NCBI GenBank assembly: GCA_910588165.1
Contig: CAJUOR010000078.1
Coordinates: 1 to 6,367 of the forward strand
DNA from: an uncultured Thomasclavelia sp.
GTDB lineage: Bacteria; Bacillota_I; Bacilli_A; Erysipelotrichales; Coprobacillaceae
Reading direction: 5' to 3'
DNA: 6,367 nucleotides
The notes beneath the pieces were generated by a model, which saw only the letters and a program-made list of their open reading frames with translations, was not told the origin of the DNA and made no database searches. Made by a program: the position numbers and the translations under genes. Positions 1-4,843 of the stretch are shown here, in pieces. The first letter of the stretch is position 1; each line of letters starts with the position of its first letter.

Positions 1-46
1 CGGCGACGATAGTGCGTTTGTGCAACAATAGCTAACTGCCGGGTTC
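1..46 (+). rRNA. rrf: 5S ribosomal RNA, 3' portion (5' part lies outside the window)
   Basis: The first ~46 bases fold and read like the 3' part of bacterial 5S rRNA. Helix V is visible as G3-C32 and C4-G31, with G2.U33 possible. The two loop E strands are about 6-11 (ACGATA) and 24-30 (AACAATA). A short helix IV forms from G12-C23, U13.G22, G14.U21 and C15-G20 around the loop GUUU. The 3' strand of helix I is AACTGCCGGGTT (34-45). From memory, the E. coli 5S end has UAGGGAACUGCCAGGC at the same place, and mycoplasma 5S has a similarly short helix IV and an end in AUAGCAAGCUGCCAGUU. The exact mature 3' end is uncertain (about 44-47). The gene is probably the last of an rRNA operon entering from the left. 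A chance match is unlikely because helix V, loop E, helix IV and the conserved CTGCC fall in the right order and spacing. Confidence 0.85.
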
Positions 47-47
47 C

Positions 48-55
48 TTTTTTTT
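48..55 (+). terminator. T tract after 5S rRNA, probable rRNA operon terminator
   Basis: Eight consecutive T residues directly follow the GGGTTCC end of the 5S gene. Helix I of 5S, whose other strand is outside the window, could act as the terminator stem. A weak local hairpin (AACT/GGTT around GCCG, 34-45) is also possible. No strong separate hairpin is visible on the plus strand before the T tract, so this rests mainly on position. Confidence 0.45.
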
Positions 56-83
56 GGGATTTTGATAGTTGCATTTAGCAAAA

Positions 84-119
84 AAAAAAAGAAAGACTAT
101 TCTCAGCCTTTCTTTTTTT
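84..119 (-). terminator. Rho-independent terminator of the mrp gene
   Basis: Positions 84-98 and 105-119 are complementary over 15 bp with a 6-nt loop (99-104). On the minus strand the stem reads A7-GAAAGGCT, loop GAGAAT, then AGTCTTTC-T7. The one non-Watson-Crick pair is G.U in minus-strand RNA but A.C in plus-strand RNA, so the hairpin is better formed for leftward transcription. It lies 22 bp past the mrp stop and would keep mrp transcripts from running antisense into the 5S gene. The A tract on the left side could also help stop rightward rRNA transcription. Confidence 0.85.
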
Positions 120-141
120 GCACTTTTATCATATACTGTTT

Positions 142-984
142 TTATTCGGCTTTATTTTTAATAATATGCTCAATGACTTCATCTAACGGATTATCTTTTA
201 ACCGTTCAATAGCACCTTGATCACATAAATTAGCAATTTCTGAGTTTAAAGGCATTTGCGATAAAATTGGCACTTGGTATTTTTGACTTACTTCTTCTAA
301 ATGACTTTTACCGAAAATATAATGTTTTTCATTACAATTCGGACAGATAAAGTAACTCATATTTTCAATTAAGCCAATGATAGGGATATTCATTTGATTA
401 GCCATGTGAATAGCTTTACCAACAATCATTGAAACAAGATCTTGGGCAGCTGTAACTACAACAATTCCAGTCAAAGGTAATGATTGGAAAACTGTCAAAG
501 GAACATCTCCGGTTCCCGGTGGCATATCCACAAATAAATAGTCTAATTCTCCCCAAATAACATCTGTCCAAAATTGTGTTACCATGTTTCCTAAAATAGG
601 ACCACGCCATAATACCGGTTGTTCAGGGTCTTCTAATAAAAGATTGATAGACATTATCTCAATTCCACTTTTAGTTTTAGCAGGAATAATACCTTCTTGT
701 GTCCCATAAGCTTGTTCTGTTATTCCAAAAGCTTTTGGAATTGATGGACCGGTAATATCAGCATCCAAGATTCCGACTTTTAATCCTTTGTTTTTAGCGG
801 CAATTGCAAGCATAGAGGTAACAGAAGACTTACCGACACCGCCTTTGCCACTTACTACACCAATGACATTTCTGATTTTATTAAGTTTATGGGTTGGTTT
901 TAAAAGATCACCATGTGCATTTGAAGGACAACCCTGACATTTTTCTTGGCTACCGCATTCAACATTTTGACATTGTTCTGACAT
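142..984 (-). CDS. mrp: Mrp/NBP35 (ApbC) family P-loop ATPase, Fe-S cluster carrier
   Basis: A 280-aa cytoplasmic ATPase of the MinD/Mrp group, whose members bind a [4Fe-4S] cluster at a dimer interface and hand it to apoproteins. From ATG 984, a deviant Walker A GKGGVGKS lies at 46-53, DAD at 74-76, the switch II motif DMPPGTGD at 153-160 and the family's CPNC pair at 214-217 (after ENMSYF). The N-terminus has four more cysteines (C5, C10, C16, C19), recalling the NBP35 N-terminal cluster site; the DUF59 domain of E. coli Mrp is absent. The frame can be extended to TTG 990, but AGGAAG (991-996) lies 6 nt before ATG 984 and directly abuts TTG 990, so ATG is the start. The gene stands alone, divergent from darA, with its own promoter and terminator. 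Family assignment is secure; its client proteins cannot be told from sequence. Confidence 0.95.
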   Translation of the reverse strand: MSEQCQNVECGSQEKCQGCPSNAHGDLLKPTHKLNKIRNVIGVVSGKGGVGKSSVTSMLAIAAKNKGLKVGILDADITGPSIPKAFGITEQAYGTQEGIIPAKTKSGIEIMSINLLLEDPEQPVLWRGPILGNMVTQFWTDVIWGELDYLFVDMPPGTGDVPLTVFQSLPLTGIVVVTAAQDLVSMIVGKAIHMANQMNIPIIGLIENMSYFICPNCNEKHYIFGKSHLEEVSQKYQVPILSQMPLNSEIANLCDQGAIERLKDNPLDEVIEHIIKNKAE

Positions 985-990
985 ATTCAA

Positions 991-996
991 CTTCCT
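991..996 (-). promoter_or_regulatory. Ribosome binding site deciding the mrp start
   Basis: On the minus strand this reads AGGAAG, six bases before ATG at 984. The alternative TTG at 990 directly abuts it with no spacer, which rules that start out. Confidence 0.8.
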
Positions 997-1013
997 TTCT
1001 TTTACATAAACAT

Positions 1014-1042
1014 ATTTTATCGCATTTTAGACTTTTGAACAA
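1014..1042 (-). promoter_or_regulatory. Sigma-A-type promoter of mrp
   Basis: On the minus strand TTGTTC (1037-1042) and TAAAAT (1014-1019) are separated by exactly 17 bp. Transcription would start near 1007, leaving a leader of about 23 nt that contains the SD site. Each box differs from consensus at one or two positions. Confidence 0.7.
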
Positions 1043-1101
1043 ATAAAAAGGTCATAAAACTTTAAAATTTAATAAGCAGTTGATTTTCTTAATGAAAATA
1101 G

Positions 1102-1130
1102 GTGCAATCTTTAAAGAAAAGTGGTAAAAT
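1102..1130 (+). promoter_or_regulatory. Probable promoter of darA with extended -10
   Basis: TAAAAT at 1125-1130 is preceded by TGG, giving an extended -10 (TGnTAAAAT). The matching -35 at 1102-1107 (GTGCAA, 17-bp spacer) is weak, as is usual with extended -10 boxes. A second candidate is TTGATT (1080-1085) with TGCAAT (1103-1108), also 17 bp apart. An inverted repeat ATTTTC-N5-GAAAAT (1083-1099) lies just upstream and could be an operator, but in such AT-rich DNA it may be chance. Confidence 0.55.
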
Positions 1131-1157
1131 AAAAGTGTAAAAAAAGGAGTTGATTTT

Positions 1158-1484
1158 ATGAAACTGATTATTGGTATTGTCAATAGTGATGACAGTTCTA
1201 CGGTTTCTTCCGCATTAACTGAAAATGGATTCTTTGTCACTAAATTATCTACAACAGGTGGATTCTTAAAGAAAGGTAACACAACTTTTTTCGTTGGTAC
1301 GGATGATGAGCGTGTTGATGCTTGTATTGAGATTATTAAAGCGAATGCACGTAAAAGAGTTGAAAAAGAACCAACTGTACCACCTACTGAAATGGGAGAA
1401 TTTTTTACTCCTATCATGGTAGATGTCCTTGTCGGAGGCGCAACTATTTTCGTCCTTCCAATTGAACAATTTTTGAAATGTTAG
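1158..1484 (+). CDS. darA: PII-like cyclic-di-AMP receptor (DarA/PstA/YaaQ family)
   Basis: A 108-aa soluble protein matching the family length (B. subtilis DarA and S. aureus PstA are about 109). Known members are trimers that bind c-di-AMP between subunits and are thought to relay its level to partners not well defined. Conserved here are MKLIIGIV, the TKLSTTGGFL-KKGNTTF stretch (28-44) with T28, G35, F36, L37 and N41, G47, and the C-terminal VGGATIFVLP strand (92-101). The B-loop differs: the usual GGNADSY-like stretch is replaced by PTEMGEFFTP (75-84), and the usual FHQF end is FLKC. AGGAG (1145-1149) lies 8 nt before the ATG. The gene is monocistronic, divergent from mrp. In Bacillus the orthologue sits between tmk and holB, so the context is different here. 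Family is confident; ligand binding is inferred. Confidence 0.93.
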   Translation: MKLIIGIVNSDDSSTVSSALTENGFFVTKLSTTGGFLKKGNTTFFVGTDDERVDACIEIIKANARKRVEKEPTVPPTEMGEFFTPIMVDVLVGGATIFVLPIEQFLKC

Positions 1485-1488
1485 TAGC

Positions 1489-1516
1489 AGGCTCAAATTT
1501 GAGCCTTTTCTGTTGT
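1489..1516 (+). terminator. Palindromic terminator after darA
   Basis: GGCTCAAATTTGAGCC (1490-1505) is a perfect 16-nt palindrome, extended by A1489-T1506, followed by TTTTCTGTTGTT. It begins four bases past the darA stop. In RNA the centre would open as a small AAUU or AAAUUU loop. The T tail is interrupted, so efficiency may be moderate. It separates darA from the operon promoter that follows. Confidence 0.8.
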
Positions 1517-1525
1517 TGTCAATAC

Positions 1526-1554
1526 TTGACATTAATTTAATGACTCGTTATACT
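1526..1554 (+). promoter_or_regulatory. Strong sigma-A promoter of the four-gene operon
   Basis: A consensus TTGACA (1526-1531) and TATACT (1549-1554, one mismatch) stand 17 bp apart. Transcription would begin near 1561, giving a leader of about 20 nt that is just long enough for the SD AGGAGA (1568-1573). There is no room for a riboswitch or attenuator. Confidence 0.88.
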
Positions 1555-1580
1555 ATTCTTTATATATAGGAGATGGAGAA

Positions 1581-2228
1581 ATGTTGTATTTATTTGACTT
1601 AGATGGAACTTTAGTAGATTCTTTAGAAGATTTGAAAAATGCTACAGAGTATGCCTTAAAGATATTAGGTTATCCTGGGCATGAAACTAAAGCATATTGC
1701 TATTTCGTAGGCAACGGGGTAAAAAAGTTAATTCAAAGAGCTTTTGGGAGTGAAGATGAGAAACTTTATCTTCAAGCTAGAGAACTTTTTGATGTTTACT
1801 ATGATAAGCATTGTCTTGATCATACCGAACCTTATGAAAACTTAATTGAATTGCTTAAAGAGTTGAAACGTCAAGGACATAAAGTAGGTGTTATTACCAA
1901 TAAGCCCGATAGGTTGGCAAAAAAGATTTGCCATTATTGGTTTAAAGATAGTATAGATTTCTGTCAGGGGCAAGTTGATGGGATTGATCCTAAACCAAAC
2001 CCTTATTTTGTACTAGCGGCGCTAAAAAACTTTAATGTTTCAAAGACGGAAGCTTTTTATATTGGCGATAGTAATGTCGACATTAAGACTGGTAAGAATG
2101 CCGATATAAAAACAATAGGTGTAACTTGGGGAAACCGAACTTATGAAGAATTAGTTGAAGCAGGTGCTGATTATATTGTTAACGATGTTGAAGCTTTAAG
2201 ACAAGTGTTGCTAGGAGGGAATCTATGA
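1581..2228 (+). CDS. HAD-superfamily phosphatase, phosphoglycolate phosphatase-like (Gph/PGMB group)
   Basis: A 215-aa cytoplasmic haloacid dehalogenase-type hydrolase, expected to remove phosphate from a small phosphorylated metabolite through an aspartyl-phosphate intermediate with Mg2+. All four motifs are present: DLDGT with nucleophile D6 and acid/base D8; T106 in VITNKP; K138 in DPKPNPYF; and GDSNVDI with D163 and D167. A helical cap of about residues 15-85 between motifs I and II makes it subfamily IA. Phosphoglycolate, beta-phosphoglucomutase-type, pyrophosphate and nucleotide substrates all occur in this group, so I give no gene symbol. It is the first gene of the operon, with SD AGGAGA 7 nt before ATG, and its TGA overlaps the next ATG (ATGA). 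Its last codons (LLGGNL) contain the SD of the next gene. Confidence 0.9.
   Translation: MLYLFDLDGTLVDSLEDLKNATEYALKILGYPGHETKAYCYFVGNGVKKLIQRAFGSEDEKLYLQARELFDVYYDKHCLDHTEPYENLIELLKELKRQGHKVGVITNKPDRLAKKICHYWFKDSIDFCQGQVDGIDPKPNPYFVLAALKNFNVSKTEAFYIGDSNVDIKTGKNADIKTIGVTWGNRTYEELVEAGADYIVNDVEALRQVLLGGNL
2213..2220 (+). promoter_or_regulatory. Ribosome binding site of the DUF523 gene, inside the HAD gene
   Basis: AGGAGGGA lies 4 nt before ATG 2225 and is translated as part of the HAD protein's C-terminus. With the ATGA overlap it indicates translational coupling. The same AGGAGGG element recurs at 2643 and 3584. Confidence 0.85.
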
Positions 2229-2662
2229 TTGTTTGTAGTGCCTGTTTAGTCGGCATGGCTTGCAAATATAACGGTAAGAATAATAACGTTGATGAACGTG
2301 TTGTCCAATTAGTTAAAGAGGGGAAAGCTGTACCTGTATGTCCGGAAATGCTAGGTGGTTTAGAAGTACCTCGTATTCCTAGTGAAATTAAAGGTGATAA
2401 AGTTATCATGGCTGATGGTAAAAATGTGACAGAAGCGTTTGAAAAAGGTGCTCAAATGGCTTTGGCTATTACAGAGGCAATTAAAGCAGATACAGCAATT
2501 TTAATGCCTAGAAGTCCTAGCTGTGGCAGCGACTATATATATGATGGACAATTTTGTCGCCGTTTAATTAAAGGTGATGGGGTGTTTGTTAGGTTATTAA
2601 AAAATGAGGGGATTAAAGTTTATCAACCTGATGCTTATTTTGAGGAGGGAGCTTATGAATGA
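2225..2662 (+). CDS. DUF523 family protein, possible TudS-like Fe-S desulfidase
   Basis: A 145-aa protein of the DUF523 (YbbK) family. Visible signatures are the N-terminal CSACLVG-MACKYNG (4-17), VCPEMLGGLEVPR-PSE (38-54) and RSPSCG (96-101). Cysteines are C4, C7, C13, C39, C100 and C111. Some DUF523 proteins (TudS) are known thiouracil desulfidases that hold a [4Fe-4S] cluster with three cysteines, leaving one iron free to take sulfur from the substrate. C7, C39 and C100 are the natural candidates here by motif position, with S99 and E41 as possible active-site residues; this mapping is my inference. Many DUF523 members have no known activity. The residue before PRSPSCG is Met where many relatives have Lys. 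It overlaps the HAD gene by 4 nt and manA by 8 nt, so all three are probably co-translated. Confidence 0.88.
   Translation: MIVCSACLVGMACKYNGKNNNVDERVVQLVKEGKAVPVCPEMLGGLEVPRIPSEIKGDKVIMADGKNVTEAFEKGAQMALAITEAIKADTAILMPRSPSCGSDYIYDGQFCRRLIKGDGVFVRLLKNEGIKVYQPDAYFEEGAYE
2643..2650 (+). promoter_or_regulatory. Ribosome binding site deciding the manA start
   Basis: AGGAGGGA lies 4 nt before ATG 2655 and inside the DUF523 gene (codons for EEGA). It fixes the manA start at 2655 rather than the in-frame ATG at 2604. Confidence 0.85.
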
Positions 2663-3596
2663 TATAATTATTCTCAATCCGGTTTTTAAAGAAACTATAT
2701 GGGGTGGAGAGCGTTTAAAAACACAATACAATTTTGATATTCCAAGTTATCATACTGGTGAAAATTGGTGTATTTCAGCTCATCATAATGGCGACTGTGA
2801 AATTGCCAATGGAGCATTTAAAGGAAAGAAATTATCATGGCTATACGAAAATCATCGTGAGCTTTTTGGCAATATGACAGCCCCCGAGTTTCCTATTTTA
2901 GTTAAATGGATAGATGCGAATGATGACTTAAGCGTTCAAGTTCACCCTGACGATCAATATGCGAAGGAACATGAAGACAGTCTAGGTAAATCAGAGTGTT
3001 GGTATGTTGTTGACTGTGATAAGGAAACTAAAATGGTGATGGGTCATCATGCAAAGACAAAAGATGAATTAGTTCAAGCGATAGAAAAAGATGATTATGA
3101 TTCATTGTTAAATGTTATTGATATCGCACCAGGTGATTTTTATTGGATTCCCAGCGGAACATTACATGCGATTTGTGCCGGTTCTTTAATCTATGAGGTT
3201 CAACAGTCTAGCGATATAACTTATCGTGTTTATGATTATCATCGCAAAGATGCCAACGGAAATTTAAGAGAGTTACACGTTCAAAAATCATTAGATGTTG
3301 TCGATGTGCCGTATCTACCTCAACAGCTTAACGATCAATGCACGCAACAAGAGGATATGCAAAAAGTCAATTATCTTGATAATCATATATTTAAAGTTTC
3401 TAAAGTTAATGTAGATGGAAAATATCAAATTGAAAACCATGAACCGATGCGCTTAATGACGGTGCTTGAAGGCGAAGGACTCTGTAATCAAGAAAAAATT
3501 ACAAAGGGAATGAGCTTTATTATTACTTCAGAAGCTCAAAAAATCGTGTTTAAAGGACATTTAGTCATGATTGAAACACTTTTAGGAGGGAAATAA
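2655..3596 (+). CDS. manA: Mannose-6-phosphate isomerase, class I (short Bacillota type)
   Basis: A 313-aa zinc enzyme interconverting mannose 6-phosphate and fructose 6-phosphate, linking mannose uptake and mannosylated polymer synthesis to glycolysis. The length fits B. subtilis ManA (about 315 aa). Motifs in order: NPVFKETIWGG (8-18), GENWCISAH (35-43), KWIDANDDLSVQVHPDD (84-100), GKSECWYV (111-118) and IPSGTLHAI (165-173), followed by Y190-R191. The expected zinc ligands are Q95, H97, E114 and H171; the catalytic Arg is probably R191. The frame is open upstream to ATG 2604, but the 17 added residues are unlike the family N-terminus, while ATG 2655 follows AGGAGGGA and begins MNDIIILNPVF as expected. 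The start overlaps the DUF523 gene by 8 nt and the stop is 1 nt before the malic enzyme ATG. Confidence 0.95.
   Translation: MNDIIILNPVFKETIWGGERLKTQYNFDIPSYHTGENWCISAHHNGDCEIANGAFKGKKLSWLYENHRELFGNMTAPEFPILVKWIDANDDLSVQVHPDDQYAKEHEDSLGKSECWYVVDCDKETKMVMGHHAKTKDELVQAIEKDDYDSLLNVIDIAPGDFYWIPSGTLHAICAGSLIYEVQQSSDITYRVYDYHRKDANGNLRELHVQKSLDVVDVPYLPQQLNDQCTQQEDMQKVNYLDNHIFKVSKVNVDGKYQIENHEPMRLMTVLEGEGLCNQEKITKGMSFIITSEAQKIVFKGHLVMIETLLGGK
3584..3590 (+). promoter_or_regulatory. Ribosome binding site of the malic enzyme gene, inside manA
   Basis: AGGAGGG lies 7 nt before ATG 3598 and is translated as the GG of the ManA C-terminus (LLGGK). It is the third copy of this element in the operon. Confidence 0.85.
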
Positions 3597-3597
3597 G

Positions 3598-4776
3598 ATG
3601 GACGTATATGAACAAGCAGAATTGCTACATAAGAGAAGTAAAGGAAAATTAGAGGTTAATTTGAAAGTTGACTTGGATAGTAAAGAGGATTTATCTTTGG
3701 CTTATACACCAGGAGTTGCTCGACCATGTCAATTAATTGCTGAAAATAAAGAGAAAGCTTATGATTATACATGGAAAAGCAATAGTGTAGCTGTTATTAG
3801 CGACGGTAGTGCTGTATTAGGTTTAGGCAATATCGGTCCTGAGGCAGCGATGCCGGTAATGGAAGGAAAATCAATATTGTTTAAGAAATTTGCAGGTATT
3901 GATGCTATTCCTCTTTGCTTAGATACACAGGACACAGAAGCGATTATTCAAATATGTAAAGCAGTTGCACCTACTTTTGGAGGCATCAATTTAGAAGATA
4001 TTAGTGCCCCTAGATGTGTTGAAATCGAAAGACGTTTGATTGATGAATTGGATATTCCTGTTTTTCATGATGATCAGCATGGGACCGCTATTGTAGTGAC
4101 TGCAGCTTTAATCAATGCTTTAAAGGTTGTTCAAAAGAAGCCGGAAGATATTACGGTGGTTGTGAGCGGAACAGGGGCAGCGGGAAGCTCAATTATAAAA
4201 ATGTTATTAGCATATGGGGTTAAGGAAATTTTTGGTTTTAATATCAATGGGATTGTTATTGAAGATGATATTGAACATTATGATTTCTTGACAAAAGAAT
4301 TAGCCTTGCTAACTAATCGTTCTAAACAGCGTTTAAATATGAGCGAAGCATTAAAACAAGCTGATGTCTTTATCGGCGTTTCAGCACCTAAATTATTGGA
4401 TAAAGATATGGTTGCCGGTATGAAGAAAGATGCGATTGTTTTCGCCATGGCTAATCCCGAACCTGAAATCAATTATCATGAAGCACTTTTAGGTGGGGCA
4501 AGAGTTGTTGGAACGGGGCGTTCTGATTTCCCTAACCAAGTCAACAATGTTTTAGCCTTCCCTGGGTTATTTAGAGGAGCTTTAGATGTTCACGCTCGCA
4601 AGATTAACGAGGAAATGAAATTGGCGGCAGCTTATGGGATTGCTAATTTAGTTAGCGAAGACGAGTTGTCTGAAACATATATCATTCCTTCCGCCCTAGA
4701 TTCACGTGTGGCTGATTCTGTTGCTAAGGCAGTTAGCGAAGCAGCGATTAAAACAGGTGTAGCCAGAGTTAAATAA
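3598..4776 (+). CDS. Malic enzyme (oxaloacetate-decarboxylating malate dehydrogenase), short bacterial type
   Basis: A 392-aa enzyme that oxidises and decarboxylates malate to pyruvate and CO2 with reduction of NAD(P)+, using Mg2+ or Mn2+. Catalytic Tyr is Y36 (AYTPGVA) and the general-base Lys is K91 (GKSILFKKFAGIDA). Metal ligands are E133 and D134 (NLEDISAP) and D159 (FHDDQHGTA). The Rossmann loop is GTGAAG (191-196), and FAMANPEPE (282-290), GTGRSDFPNQVNN (305-317) and FPGLFRGALD (321-330) follow. The length matches compact enzymes such as that of Thermotoga. The residue ending the second Rossmann strand, usually Asp in this type, is N215 (GFNINGI), so cofactor preference is uncertain. 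Because NAD and NADP forms have different symbols (maeA, maeB, ytsJ, sfcA) I leave the symbol empty. It is the last gene of the operon and is followed by a strong terminator. Confidence 0.95.
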   Translation: MDVYEQAELLHKRSKGKLEVNLKVDLDSKEDLSLAYTPGVARPCQLIAENKEKAYDYTWKSNSVAVISDGSAVLGLGNIGPEAAMPVMEGKSILFKKFAGIDAIPLCLDTQDTEAIIQICKAVAPTFGGINLEDISAPRCVEIERRLIDELDIPVFHDDQHGTAIVVTAALINALKVVQKKPEDITVVVSGTGAAGSSIIKMLLAYGVKEIFGFNINGIVIEDDIEHYDFLTKELALLTNRSKQRLNMSEALKQADVFIGVSAPKLLDKDMVAGMKKDAIVFAMANPEPEINYHEALLGGARVVGTGRSDFPNQVNNVLAFPGLFRGALDVHARKINEEMKLAAAYGIANLVSEDELSETYIIPSALDSRVADSVAKAVSEAAIKTGVARVK

Positions 4777-4793
4777 GAAAATCAAATAAAACG

Positions 4794-4841
4794 AAAAAGT
4801 ATTGTTGATATGCTAGTTTAAGCATAGACAATACTTTTTTT
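4794..4841. terminator. Bidirectional terminator between convergent genes
   Basis: AAAAAGTATTGT (4794-4805) pairs perfectly with ACAATACTTTTT (4828-4839). A second inner stem, TATGCT (4809-4814) with AGCATA (4821-4826), closes a 6-nt loop AGTTTA; a 3x1 internal bulge separates the two. T runs at 4835-4841 and A runs at 4794-4798 give a U tail in both directions, so it can end both the malic enzyme operon and the helicase gene, whose stop is only 2 bp away. Confidence 0.92.
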
Positions 4842-4843
4842 GT

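Noticed and set aside
1..31. Short plus-strand reading frame ending GDDSAFVQQ-stop, a possible C-terminus of an upstream gene
   Set aside because: The same bases match 5S rRNA structure and conserved positions through 46, well past this stop.
1..74. Minus-strand frame from ATG 72-74 open to the window edge (MQLSKSQKKGTRQL...)
   Set aside because: It has no SD, its ATG lies just past the T run of the mrp terminator, and it runs antisense to the 5S gene.
416..610. 64-codon plus-strand frame inside mrp
   Set aside because: It is antisense to the conserved core of mrp, with no SD or family resemblance.
985..1157. Riboswitch or small RNA in the mrp-darA intergenic region
   Set aside because: The 173 bp are taken up by two divergent promoters and SD sites; no extended conserved stem structure is visible.
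1052..1417. 121-codon minus-strand frame across darA and the intergenic region
   Set aside because: It mirrors darA codons, overlaps both the darA promoter and most of the gene, and has no recognisable domain.
1489..1506. Perfect palindrome as a repressor operator for the downstream operon
   Set aside because: Its position four bases after the darA stop and the T-rich tail fit a terminator better, and it ends 19 bp before the -35.
1266..1532. 88-codon minus-strand frame antisense to darA
   Set aside because: It overlaps darA, its terminator and the next promoter's -35; its composition is that of a shadow frame.
2179..2409. 76-codon minus-strand frame over the HAD/DUF523 junction
   Set aside because: It is antisense to two well-supported coupled genes and has no SD.
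4278..4472. 64-codon minus-strand frame inside the malic enzyme gene
   Set aside because: It is antisense to conserved catalytic-domain codons.
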